A DNA stretch of 17,902 bases, taken from assembly GCA_038232695.1 (NCBI GenBank), contig JBBSNI010000073.1:1-17902 (forward strand), written 5' to 3'. Below are positions 1-7,213 of the stretch, piece by piece; positions within the stretch are counted from its first letter, which is position 1; each line of letters starts with the position of its first letter. The translations under genes and the position numbers were made by a program. The notes beneath the pieces are model-generated. The model was given only the letters and a program-made list of their open reading frames with translations, searched no databases and was not told the origin of the DNA. This stretch comes from JAJNNC01 sp038232695 (lineage in GTDB: Bacteria > Bacteroidota > Bacteroidia > Cytophagales > Cyclobacteriaceae).

Positions 1-473
1 CATTTGGGAGGGAGCACATGAATAGCCTCCTGGACTTTCTCATTCGCTTCCTGAAAATCCAGCCATTCTTCGGTCTGACGGGAACTGAGGGCGGTTGCAT
101 GGATACCTTCTTCCTCCATAGGGATGCTTTTCTTAGCTTTTTCCAGGTAATTCAGCGCAGTATTCATACAGGAGCGAAAGAGATAAGACCGTATAGACCT
201 GGAAAGGTCCAACCGCGTTCTGTTGCGCCAGACTTTGATAAAAACATCCTGTACAATATCCTCGGCAGCATCCGTATCATGGACCATGTTATGGGCGGAC
301 TTGCAAAGAGGGGCGTAGTAGGTGCGAAACAAGTATTCAAAAAACTTTCCCTCATCGCTTTCTTTCAATTTCGCCAGATCGGCTTCCCGGAGCAGTGATG
401 CAGCTTTTGTCGCAGTGCTTTTTTTGTGTTTGGCAAAAAACCAGCGATACCATCCGGGAAGGGTGTAGGTCAC
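1..473 (-). CDS. ECF-type RNA polymerase sigma-70 factor (3' end cut by window edge)
   Basis: Translating the minus strand gives a clear region 2 of an ECF sigma factor: a helix around KLKESDEGKFFEYLF, then RTYYAPLCKSAHNMV, then the core-binding stretch DAAEDIVQDVFIKVW and RSYLFRSCMNTALNYL. The frame runs off the left edge just before region 4, so the DNA-binding helix is not visible. Such factors direct RNA polymerase to small regulons, and in Bacteroidota often pair with anti-sigma proteins or TonB receptors; no partner is visible here. The start is uncertain. No ATG lies near region 2. I chose the GTG at 473, which overlaps the TGA of a short upstream ORF as GTGA and suits translational coupling. 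The frame stays open to an ATG at 677, but that start follows a terminator and runs through a palindrome. Family call firm, start weak. Confidence 0.8.
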   Translation of the reverse strand, partial: MTYTLPGWYRWFFAKHKKSTATKAASLLREADLAKLKESDEGKFFEYLFRTYYAPLCKSAHNMVHDTDAAEDIVQDVFIKVWRNRTRLDLSRSIRSYLFRSCMNTALNYLEKAKKSIPMEEEGIHATALSSRQTEEWLDFQEANEKVQEAIHVLPPK

Positions 474-589
474 GCCCGGAAAGATTGGCTTTTTGATAAG
501 CGATTGTACAGGAGAATAATAATACAAAACAGCAGTGGCGTTAGAAAGGTAGTCAACTTTGATCTGCCCGGTATCAATATATATGCCAT
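470..589 (-). CDS. possible 39-residue hydrophobic leader peptide
   Basis: A 39-codon ORF begins with ATG at 589 and ends with TGA at 472-470, overlapping the proposed GTG start of the sigma factor by two bases. The peptide has a polar start, one predicted membrane helix (TFLTPLLFCIIILLY) and a basic tail (NRLSKSQSFRA). A TATCTTTG box lies just upstream, which would put the transcript start about 20 bases before this ATG. I recognise no family. The ORF could be a coupled leader peptide or chance; the sigma frame is open across the same DNA, so the two readings compete. Confidence 0.3.
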   Translation of the reverse strand: MAYILIPGRSKLTTFLTPLLFCIIILLYNRLSKSQSFRA

Positions 590-614
590 CCTGAAAGAAG
601 GCTATTGGACAGTC

Positions 615-622
615 CAAAGATA
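615..622 (-). promoter_or_regulatory. TAnnTTTG promoter box (TATCTTTG) for the left-edge sigma operon
   Basis: On the minus strand TATCTTTG matches the Bacteroidota -7 element TAnnTTTG exactly. A weak -33 candidate (TTTC, 646-649) lies 23 bases upstream, at the long end of known spacings. Transcription would start near 608, downstream of the terminator at 682-706 and the palindrome at 661-676. Confidence 0.4.
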
Positions 623-660
623 GGAAATGTGTTGACAAAATGTCCGAAACCGTACGAACT

Positions 661-676
661 TGTCCGTTTTCGGACA
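661..676. promoter_or_regulatory. perfect palindrome TGTCCG-N4-CGGACA, operator-like
   Basis: The 16-base sequence TGTCCGTTTTCGGACA is a perfect inverted repeat with a TTTT centre. A further half site, TGTCCG followed by AAA, lies at 641-649, exactly 20 bases away. It sits between the terminator of the upstream minus-strand operon and the candidate promoter of the sigma factor gene. The symmetry and half-site spacing suggest a dimeric repressor site. No U-run follows it, so it is unlikely to be a terminator. Confidence 0.4.
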
Positions 677-681
677 TCAAT

Positions 682-706
682 AAAAAAAGCAGCGACTTGC
701 GCTGCT
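682..706 (-). terminator. intrinsic terminator after the nif3-COG1579 operon
   Basis: On the minus strand a perfect 7-bp stem AGCAGCG / CGCTGCT with a 5-base loop (CAAGT) runs straight into seven T residues. It starts about 30 bases after the stop codon of the gene ending at 737. Stem, loop and U-tract are those of a rho-independent terminator, active only in the minus direction. Confidence 0.85.
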
Positions 707-736
707 ACTACTGACACTTAAAATTGTGATAAACCT

Positions 737-1537
737 TTACGCTCTTCTTCTGCCGCGTTTGGCTTTTGGGTCTTCTTCCTCTTCAATTTCATCGCTGACG
801 TCTGCCAGGATGCGGCCGGAATATTCATCGAAGATAATGCGTTTCTTCTCCCTGATCTCTACGATCCTTTGGGGCGGGATGATGATGTTGCAGCCTTCGG
901 CAGCGCCTCGCTTCACCTTCACGACAGCCAGACCATTGGAAAGGCTGTTCCTGAGTTTTTCGTAATAGTTGTAAAGCTTTTCGTCTACACTTCGGATAGA
1001 AGCGATGATCTCTCCCCGTTCTTTGAGAAGGCCGTCTTCCTCATCCTGGCTTTCGGCTACGATGGAGTCCAGTTCTTTGCGTTTGCTCTCCAGGTCTTTG
1101 CCCCGCTGCTCAATCAGGTTTTTGGTCACTTCTATTTCCTGCTCTTTGGCTTCTATCTTGGCATAGGTTTCTTTGGTCTTCTTTTCAGAGATCTGGATTT
1201 CCAGGTTTTGAAGCTCAATTTCTTTGGTGATAGCGTCATACTCGCGGTTGTTTCTGACGTTCATCTGCTGCTCTCCGTACTTCTTGATCAGGTTTTCTGA
1301 TTCTTTGATAGCCGCTTTATTGCCTTCAATTTCTTTGCGCATATTGTCCAGGTCTGCCTGGTATTTGTCCTGGCGGGTCTGGTAACCGGTGATTTCATCT
1401 TCCAGGTCGCTGACCTCTTCGGGCAGGGCGCCCCGGATTTTCTTTATTTCGTCAAGTTCTAAATCTATGTTTTGCAGTTTTAACAGGATGTCAAGCTTTT
1501 CAGCTACGGTTTTGGAGGGTGCGGTGGTACTTTCCAT
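737..1537 (-). CDS. COG1579/DUF164-type coiled-coil protein with degenerate zinc ribbon
   Basis: A 266-residue protein. Residues 10-200 are almost wholly charged heptad-like coiled coil (LKLQNIDLELDEIKKI onward). The C-terminus resembles the zinc-ribbon tail of the COG1579 family (IPPQR...I...SGRIL), whose members in related bacteria normally carry two cysteine pairs. Here only Cys216 remains, and the second pair has become Asp237 and Ser240 in FDEYSGR, so zinc binding is probably lost. The family's function is not established; roles in nucleic-acid or protein binding have been suggested. ATG at 1537 is preferred to a TTG four codons earlier that overlaps the nif3 stop. The gene lies directly behind the Nif3 gene (8-base gap), probably one operon, and is followed by a strong terminator. 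Confidence 0.8.
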   Translation of the reverse strand: MESTTAPSKTVAEKLDILLKLQNIDLELDEIKKIRGALPEEVSDLEDEITGYQTRQDKYQADLDNMRKEIEGNKAAIKESENLIKKYGEQQMNVRNNREYDAITKEIELQNLEIQISEKKTKETYAKIEAKEQEIEVTKNLIEQRGKDLESKRKELDSIVAESQDEEDGLLKERGEIIASIRSVDEKLYNYYEKLRNSLSNGLAVVKVKRGAAEGCNIIIPPQRIVEIREKKRIIFDEYSGRILADVSDEIEEEEDPKAKRGRRRA

Positions 1538-1545
1538 AGAGTATG

Positions 1546-2643
1546 TCAAAAGTAAAAAACAGGGTTTGTATTGGTTTTTGCCAAATGGACTGCAAATGTA
1601 ACAAATTTTTCTGTTAAAAAATCCCGCACTAACTCTTTTGTGAGGATTTCACTTTCATAATGCCCGATATCAGCGACCAGGATGCGCCTGTCTGCGTCAA
1701 AGAACTCATGGTATTTAAAATCTGCCGAGACGAAAGCATCCGCTTGCTGGCGGATAGCGTTTGACAGTAAAAAACTACCGGCTCCGCCGCAGACGGCTAC
1801 TTTTTTGATAGGTTTGCCTAGCAGTTGGGTATGACGTATGAGGGGCAGGTTCATCTTTTCTTTCAAAAATTCCAGAAAATAGGTTTCTTCTTTAGGATGT
1901 TCCCACTCGCCGATCATGCCGGAGCCTGCTTCCTGGTTTTCATTTTCTAAAGCTTGCAAATAATAAGCGACTTCCTCATAAGGATGCGCCTGCCGCATAG
2001 CCGCCAGCACCTGAGCCGACCGGTGCGCCGGAAAGATCACCTCAATGCGCTTTTCTTCTACCTGCTCCAGCTTGCCCTTTTCTCCAATATGCGGATGGGC
2101 TTGCTCATCTGGCTCAAAAGTACCCGTGCCGGTCACCTGGAAGCTGCAATGCTTATAATGCCCGATATGCCCGGCACCGGCATCGCTGAGTGCCTGCAAT
2201 ACACTCCCAGCATTTTCCGGCGGAACAAAAACAACCAGCTTGTGGAGGGTAGCCGGCTTGGGTGCCAATACCCGCAGGTTTTGCAAGCCCAACCGCTCAC
2301 ATAGCTTATGATTTACACCATGATAAACATTATCCAGGTTGGTGTGGATGGCGTAGATAGCAATGTCGTGTTTGATGGCTTTAATAACGGTTCGTTCCAC
2401 ATAGTTCTTTCCCGTCAGGCTCTTCAAACCGCGAAATATGATAGGATGGTGGGCAACGACCAGGTTGCAGCCGCGAGCGATGGCTTCGTCTATGACAGAT
2501 TCTACGGCATCCAGGCTGACCAGTACGCCGCTTACTTCCTGGTTGGGGCTGCCGGTAATCAGTCCGGCGTTGTCGTAGCTTTCCTGGTAAACGGGCGGAG
2601 CTGTTTGCGCTAAGTAGGCAATTACTTCTTTTATTTGAGTCAT
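1546..2643 (-). CDS. Nif3-like dinuclear metal-centre protein (YqfO type)
   Basis: 365 residues, start ATG at 2643 (MTQIKEVIAYL). The family's metal ligands are visible: His65-His66 in VVAHHPIIF, Asp104 in IHTNLDN, His328 and Glu332 in GHYESE. E. coli YbgI has about 247 residues; the extra length here is a PII/CutA-like insertion, roughly residues 135-235, as in the YqfO branch, which is hexameric in solved members. The family is widely annotated as GTP cyclohydrolase 1 type 2, but its biochemical role remains poorly defined. An upstream TTG/ATG-type extension to 2694 would put the start inside the 53-bp palindrome and adds residues without family support, so I rejected it. It precedes, and is probably co-transcribed with, the coiled-coil gene at 737-1537, an arrangement common in Bacteroidota. 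Confidence 0.92.
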   Translation of the reverse strand: MTQIKEVIAYLAQTAPPVYQESYDNAGLITGSPNQEVSGVLVSLDAVESVIDEAIARGCNLVVAHHPIIFRGLKSLTGKNYVERTVIKAIKHDIAIYAIHTNLDNVYHGVNHKLCERLGLQNLRVLAPKPATLHKLVVFVPPENAGSVLQALSDAGAGHIGHYKHCSFQVTGTGTFEPDEQAHPHIGEKGKLEQVEEKRIEVIFPAHRSAQVLAAMRQAHPYEEVAYYLQALENENQEAGSGMIGEWEHPKEETYFLEFLKEKMNLPLIRHTQLLGKPIKKVAVCGGAGSFLLSNAIRQQADAFVSADFKYHEFFDADRRILVADIGHYESEILTKELVRDFLTEKFVTFAVHLAKTNTNPVFYF

Positions 2644-2685
2644 AGGCGTATCCTGTTTGGCAGTTAGGGTCTGTTGAAATGATAA

Positions 2686-2738
2686 CCCACCCATTCCATT
2701 GCCCTGGGTTTAAAACCCAGGGCAATGGAATGGGTGGG
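2686..2738. repeat. 53-bp near-perfect palindrome (26-bp arms, 1-base centre)
   Basis: The left arm begins CCCACCCATTCCATTGCCC and the right arm ends GGGCAATGGAATGGGTGGG; they pair over 26 bases around GGGTTTAAAACCC with no mismatch. It lies between divergent nif3 and lpxK, about 40 bases upstream of the nif3 start, and has no U-tract. The form is that of a REP-like or transposon-derived dispersed palindrome that would fold in either strand. No other copy is in this window. Confidence 0.8.
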
Positions 2739-2867
2739 ACGGTTTTGGGTATGTTTATTTTTCTATACTCCCTTATCGAGGACAAAAGTTAAAAAAATAA
2801 TTGCAATCTGCTACCTTTCAGGTTACCATTGTGTTATGATTAATGATCATTTAACTCTCATCTTCCT

Positions 2868-3932
2868 TTGATCGTTAAAGCAAAAACCATTACATCAAAA
2901 GTTATCCTCTGGCCCTTAGCCCTATTGTACCGTGCCGCCACAGGCTTTCGCAATCATCTGTACAACATTCAATACAAAAAATCCCTGTCGTTTACGCCTT
3001 TCATCATCGATGTAGGCAATCTGAGGGTAGGAGGTACCGGCAAATCACCGATGATTGAGTACCTGGCGCACTGGCTGTCGGCAGATTATCCGCTGGCTAT
3101 TCTGAGCCGGGGATATTTACGAAAGACGCGGGGATTTCGCCTGGCGGGCGACGAAGACAGTGCTGAAACGCTGGGCGACGAGCCATTCCAGTTTTACCGT
3201 AAGTTTGCTGGCCAGCAGCAGGTAGTCGTAGCAGTAGGCGAGGAACGGGTAGCTGCTGTCCCGGAAATACTCTTCCACCACCCGGAGGTGAAGTTACTGC
3301 TGCTGGATGATGCTTTCCAGCACCGCGCCATTGCGGCTAATATTCATATCTTGCTGACAGCTTACCACAAACCTTTTTATAAGGACTTCATTTTGCCTGT
3401 CGGCAGGCTTAGAGAAGGGCGCCATGGTGCCCGCCGCGCTGATGTGGTGGTGGTCACCAAGTGTCCCGAAGGACTGCCGGAAGAAGAAAAGCAGGCAGTG
3501 CGCGCCAACATCCAACGTTACACAGAAAAAGATGTACCCGTATTTTTTGCAGGCATCCGCTATCAAGAACCGGTAGCGGTGTTTGATAGCAACCGGCCTT
3601 TCACCGGAAAAGTAATGCTCTTCTCTGGGCTGGCAGATCGTGCGGTCCTGGAGCAATATGTCCGCCGCCGGTATGAAGTAGTGCAGACTATAAGCTTTGG
3701 CGACCATCATCGTTATACCCACAGCGACGTGATAAAGATACAGACACAGTGGGAAACAGCCGGGCAGGAAGCGGTGGTGCTGACCACCGAAAAAGATATG
3801 GTCAAGCTCATCCATACACCCCTCACGGAGCAGTGGAAGAAGTTGCCGCTGTTTTATTTACCCATACAAACCTATCTGTTGGATGAGGAAGATAGATTTA
3901 AAAACATAATTTTGCAGCGTTTCCGGTGTTAA
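2868..3932 (+). CDS. lpxK: tetraacyldisaccharide 4'-kinase LpxK
   Basis: Transfers the ATP gamma-phosphate to the 4' position of the lipid A disaccharide precursor, the sixth step of the Raetz pathway, at the inner membrane. In 354 residues I see an N-terminal membrane-associating helix (ITSKVILWPLALLYR), the P-loop GNLRVGGTGKS (50-60), the family motif LLLLDDAFQHR with Asp147, Asp148 and His152, and FILPVGRLREG. Length is normal for Bacteroidota. The start is TTG at 2868: the same frame has a stop 24 bases upstream, and the first internal ATG comes after the P-loop. It stands alone between a divergent nif3 operon and a repeat-rich gap before the porin. Confidence 0.95.
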   Translation: MIVKAKTITSKVILWPLALLYRAATGFRNHLYNIQYKKSLSFTPFIIDVGNLRVGGTGKSPMIEYLAHWLSADYPLAILSRGYLRKTRGFRLAGDEDSAETLGDEPFQFYRKFAGQQQVVVAVGEERVAAVPEILFHHPEVKLLLLDDAFQHRAIAANIHILLTAYHKPFYKDFILPVGRLREGRHGARRADVVVVTKCPEGLPEEEKQAVRANIQRYTEKDVPVFFAGIRYQEPVAVFDSNRPFTGKVMLFSGLADRAVLEQYVRRRYEVVQTISFGDHHRYTHSDVIKIQTQWETAGQEAVVLTTEKDMVKLIHTPLTEQWKKLPLFYLPIQTYLLDEEDRFKNIILQRFRC

Positions 3933-3961
3933 AGTGTTAAGGTGCGAAAGTGTTAGGGTGC
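3926..3961 (+). repeat. short direct repeats with GTGTTA core at the lpxK 3' end
   Basis: GTGTTA occurs at 3926, 3934 and 3950. The second and third lie in 12-base units, GTGTTAAGGTGC and GTGTTAGGGTGC, separated by GAAA, with one mismatch. The first copy includes part of the lpxK stop codon. It looks like a small degenerate tandem repeat; I see no coding or clear regulatory role. Confidence 0.5.
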
Positions 3962-3995
3962 TGATGTATAGGAGATTACTTTTTTTACTTGAGTG

Positions 3996-4065
3996 TTGAG
4001 CATTGAGTGTTGAGTGTTGAATATTTAAAACACTCAATATTCAACACTCAAAACTCAATGCTCAA
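3996..4065. repeat. 30-bp imperfect hairpin directly before the porin start codon
   Basis: Left arm 3996-4025 (starts TTGAGCATTGAG, ends TTGAATATT) pairs with right arm 4036-4065 (starts AATATTCAACACTC, ends CAATGCTCAA) with one mismatch and a 10-base loop. The left arm is built from repeats of TTGAGTGT and close variants. The right arm ends two bases before the ATG at 4068, so in the mRNA the ribosome landing site would be held in the stem. No U-run follows, so it is not a standard terminator for lpxK. Confidence 0.75.
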
Positions 4066-4067
4066 GT

Positions 4068-6056
4068 ATGATAAATTGTAGTTATAATTTGAAACAAATT
4101 ACCCTACTTACCCTGCTGCTAAGCTGGTCAGGTTTTGTCTCCGGGCAGGTGATCCGTATTCCGGGCGATACGACCGGGCGGAACGCTAAGAAAGATTCCG
4201 TCATCTACGGACCCAAAACTACCAAGTTTATCTACGAACAAGACCTGAAATACAACAGGCTCAACTACCAAATCATAGATACGACACTCACGGGTGTGCA
4301 CAACTTCACCCGCGTAGAGCAGTTGGGCAATGGCTTGCAGTACCTGGGAACGATCGGGTCTGCCAGTACGCCGATCTATCCAAAACCCCCACAAGTTATC
4401 GGGGCTACCTCGGGCTTTAATGCGTACAACATGTATGAACCTTCGCCTGCAGACATTAAGTATTATGATGCCCGTTCCCCTTATACCAACCTGATCGCTA
4501 CGTTTGGCGGCCAGGGACGCTCAGCCGTAGACCTGACCTTTACCAGGAATATTACTGCCAACTGGAACGTAGGCACTAACATTAGTACGCTCTCTATAGA
4601 CAGGCAGATAGGGGGTAGGGGGGTACGGCAGGGAGACAAGTACGCGCGGTCTTATTACTTCAACCTTTTCTCCTATTATCGCACTAAAAATAAGAAATAC
4701 CATCTGATGGGAGTTCTCTCCCGCCTCAACCACCGGGTGCAGGAGTCGGGTGGTATCATAGAGAGCATTGATGAGGTCGGATTGACCGAGTTTTACGCAT
4801 ACAACGACGCCATCGTATGGCTGACCAGTGCCAGCGACCGCGAGTACCGCTTCCGGTATCATCTGTATCATCAGTATGCTGTCAACGACTTGCTACAGGT
4901 ATACCACGAATTTAACCTCTACCACCAGCACGACTATTTCTTCTATGAAACCAGTGGTAAGATCACCAATGATTACTTCAAGAGAATCTACTTAGACTCT
5001 ACCCGCACGGCTGACCTGACCAAGTTCAAACTGCTGGAAAACGAGGTAGGCTTTAAGGGCAACCTGGCAGCTTTATTCTACAATGTGCATGTCAAGCTGC
5101 GCAACCCGCGTATAGAATACCCCAGCGACACGCTGCTGCGGGATACGCTCGGTATCAGAAATAATGAACTCTACGGCGGCTTTGACCTTCGCCTGGACCT
5201 TGGGGAAAAGACCTACCTGCGGGGCGGGGCAGAATACCTCAATACCAACGCCTACGTGCTGGAAGCTGCCTTTAACAACCCTATCCTGAAGGCATCGTAT
5301 GTCAGGACCAGAGCGTTGCCCTCTTACCTCTCGCAGCGGTACCTGGGCAACCACAACCGCTGGGAGAACAACTTCGGCTCGGTGGCGTATGACCAGCTTA
5401 GCGGCTCGCTGGAGTATCAGTTCAAATGGTTTTACCTGCGCCCTTTTATGACCGCCACCAATATCACCAACCCTATCTACTACCGCCGCGATACAGTCAA
5501 TAATCAGGTAAGCAGGCAGGCGTTTCCCGTACAAGCCGGCGGCGCGGCGCAGGTACTCTCACCCGGTGTGGCCTTCCGCCTGGATTTTCTCAAGAAGATG
5601 CACCTGGATACCCGCGTCACCTACTCTCTGGTCAGCGGCAGGGCTTCGGAGGCAGTTCCCTTGCCAAGCTGGTATCTTTTCTCCAGGCTTTATTTTGCGA
5701 ACCGTTATATTGAAAACAAGATCGGTATACAGTTGGGCTTGGATATGCAACTGACCAGCGCCTACCTGGGCTACGACTACGATGTGGCCACGCAGCAGTT
5801 CTTTGTACAACGCCAGATGTTTGGTACCAGCAGCCGCACACTGCCCGACAACTTCTGGCTGCCGCATCCCAACTACAGCGCGTATTTCGTAGCCGACCTG
5901 TTTTTTGTCATGCAGGTACGCAGGGCGCATTTGTACGTGAAGATACCTCAGATCAACCAGGGCATTCCCGAAGATGGGTACTTTGCGACACCCTTCTATA
6001 CCGGACAGCCTAGGGTGTATGTAGATATAGGCATCAATTGGATGTTTTTTAACTGA
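4068..6056 (+). CDS. Porin_10-like outer-membrane beta-barrel protein
   Basis: 662 residues. The N-terminus has a signal peptide: polar start, hydrophobic core ITLLTLLLSWSGF, likely cleavage at VSG-Q. The mature part is rich in alternating Tyr/aromatic strands such as SYYFNLFSYYRT and YLRPFMTA, and ends in a short strand VYVDIGINWMFFN with a terminal aromatic, as expected of BAM-inserted barrels. Opening segments like YGPKTTKFIYEQDLKYN and SPYTNLIATFGGQGRS are typical of the Bacteroidota 'putative porin' family (Porin_10). The likely role is a passive outer-membrane pore; no substrate can be inferred. The ATG at 4068 is the only sensible start and lies right behind the hairpin at 3996-4065, suggesting structure-dependent translation. 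The glycosyltransferase follows 48 bases later. Confidence 0.85.
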   Translation: MINCSYNLKQITLLTLLLSWSGFVSGQVIRIPGDTTGRNAKKDSVIYGPKTTKFIYEQDLKYNRLNYQIIDTTLTGVHNFTRVEQLGNGLQYLGTIGSASTPIYPKPPQVIGATSGFNAYNMYEPSPADIKYYDARSPYTNLIATFGGQGRSAVDLTFTRNITANWNVGTNISTLSIDRQIGGRGVRQGDKYARSYYFNLFSYYRTKNKKYHLMGVLSRLNHRVQESGGIIESIDEVGLTEFYAYNDAIVWLTSASDREYRFRYHLYHQYAVNDLLQVYHEFNLYHQHDYFFYETSGKITNDYFKRIYLDSTRTADLTKFKLLENEVGFKGNLAALFYNVHVKLRNPRIEYPSDTLLRDTLGIRNNELYGGFDLRLDLGEKTYLRGGAEYLNTNAYVLEAAFNNPILKASYVRTRALPSYLSQRYLGNHNRWENNFGSVAYDQLSGSLEYQFKWFYLRPFMTATNITNPIYYRRDTVNNQVSRQAFPVQAGGAAQVLSPGVAFRLDFLKKMHLDTRVTYSLVSGRASEAVPLPSWYLFSRLYFANRYIENKIGIQLGLDMQLTSAYLGYDYDVATQQFFVQRQMFGTSSRTLPDNFWLPHPNYSAYFVADLFFVMQVRRAHLYVKIPQINQGIPEDGYFATPFYTGQPRVYVDIGINWMFFN

Positions 6057-6104
6057 GGTCAGTTGCATTGAATGACCAAGATCGTCAAACCCTAATTCTT
6101 CACC

Positions 6105-7205
6105 ATGCCTCGACTATGCCTTGATGCCCGTATGATCCACGCTTCGGGCATTGGAACTTATCTGCAAAATATCATCCCTGCGCTGGCAGCACATTTTGAC
6201 CTGACGCTGGTCGGAGACGAAGAAATTCTACAAAACGATACGGCATCCATTGTTTCTACTAATATTCCTATCTATTCGGTCGCTGAACTGCTGCGCTTTC
6301 CCTGGCTTATTCCTTCCTGCGATATTTTCTGGTCGCCTCACTATAATGTGCCGCTGCTGCCCATCCGTGCCCGCAAAAGGCTGGTGACCATCCACGATGT
6401 CTTCCACCTAGCTTTTTACGAAACCCTGACGTTCAAACAAAAGATGTATGCCCGCCTCGCTTTCAGTGCAGCCGCCCGGCGAAGCGACCATATCATTACC
6501 GTATCAGCGTTTTCCAAAGCAGAGATCGTCAAATATCTTGACATTGATTCATCAAAGATAGCCATGATACACAATGGCGTGAACCATGCCTTGTTCCGCC
6601 CCATCACGGATGAAATACAACGGCAGCAGGTTGTCAGTCGGTACCAGCTTCCCGGCAGGTTTATGCTGTATGTAGGCAACGTGAAGCCCCACAAAAACCT
6701 GCGGAGCCTGGTCGAGGCTTTCGCCCGGGTCAAAGACGAGATGCCGGACCTTTGCCTGGTGGTGGCAGGTAAGAAAGAAGGATTTATCACGGGTGAGTCC
6801 GAGGTGTTCTCACTGCTCGGACAAGACGAAGCCCTGTCGCGCCGTATTATCTTTACCGGCTTTGTGGCGGCTGAGGATTTGCCAGTACTCTACAGCCTTG
6901 CCGGTCTGTTTGTATTTCCGTCGCTATACGAAGGCTTCGGGCTGCCGCCGCTAGAGGCGATGGCGTGTGGCTGTCCGGCGCTGGTATCTGACCGTGCCAG
7001 TATGCCGGAGATTTGCGGCAAGGCTGCCTGGTACACAACTCCTGAAAATAGTGGGCAGATGGCACAAAAGATCAGAGAAGCCTTCCGCTTGCCCGAAGAG
7101 CAGCGGCAACAGTGGATGGAGGCAGGCATCCGGCAGGCAGGGCTGTTCACCTGGCAGGCTTCTGCCGGGCAGCATATCAACTTGCTGAAAAGCTTGTTAG
7201 CCTGA
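6105..7205 (+). CDS. glycosyltransferase family 1/GT4, GT-B fold
   Basis: 366 residues, the usual length. The N-terminal acceptor half begins MPRLCLDARMIHASGIGTYL, with the glycine-rich loop GIGTYL. The C-terminal donor half starts near YVGNVKPHKNLRSLVEAF (189-206) and has the retaining-GT4 signature E-x7-E in EGFGLPPLE (Glu276, Glu284), followed by AMACGCP. HDVFHLAFYETLT matches the WbnH/mannosyltransferase-like branch. Members transfer a nucleotide-sugar residue to glycans such as O-antigen, exopolysaccharide or glycolipid in the cytoplasm; donor and acceptor cannot be read from sequence. It is 48 bases after the porin and may share its transcript. It ends 8 bases from the convergent AtpZ stop, with no terminator between. 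Confidence 0.9.
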   Translation: MPRLCLDARMIHASGIGTYLQNIIPALAAHFDLTLVGDEEILQNDTASIVSTNIPIYSVAELLRFPWLIPSCDIFWSPHYNVPLLPIRARKRLVTIHDVFHLAFYETLTFKQKMYARLAFSAAARRSDHIITVSAFSKAEIVKYLDIDSSKIAMIHNGVNHALFRPITDEIQRQQVVSRYQLPGRFMLYVGNVKPHKNLRSLVEAFARVKDEMPDLCLVVAGKKEGFITGESEVFSLLGQDEALSRRIIFTGFVAAEDLPVLYSLAGLFVFPSLYEGFGLPPLEAMACGCPALVSDRASMPEICGKAAWYTTPENSGQMAQKIREAFRLPEEQRQQWMEAGIRQAGLFTWQASAGQHINLLKSLLA

Positions 7206-7213
7206 ACCCTGTT

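Noticed and set aside
18..623. Plus-strand ORFs opposite the left-edge sigma factor
   Set aside because: They are shadows: the minus strand carries a clear sigma region 2, while these translations show no family features.
473..677. 93-residue N-terminal extension of the sigma factor from ATG 677
   Set aside because: The frame is open, but the ATG lies four bases past a terminator U-run and the coding would pass through the TGTCCG palindrome; no domain is recognisable. Not fully excluded.
2644..2694. Upstream start extending Nif3 by 17 residues
   Set aside because: That start lies within the 53-bp palindrome and the added residues do not resemble the family N-terminus.
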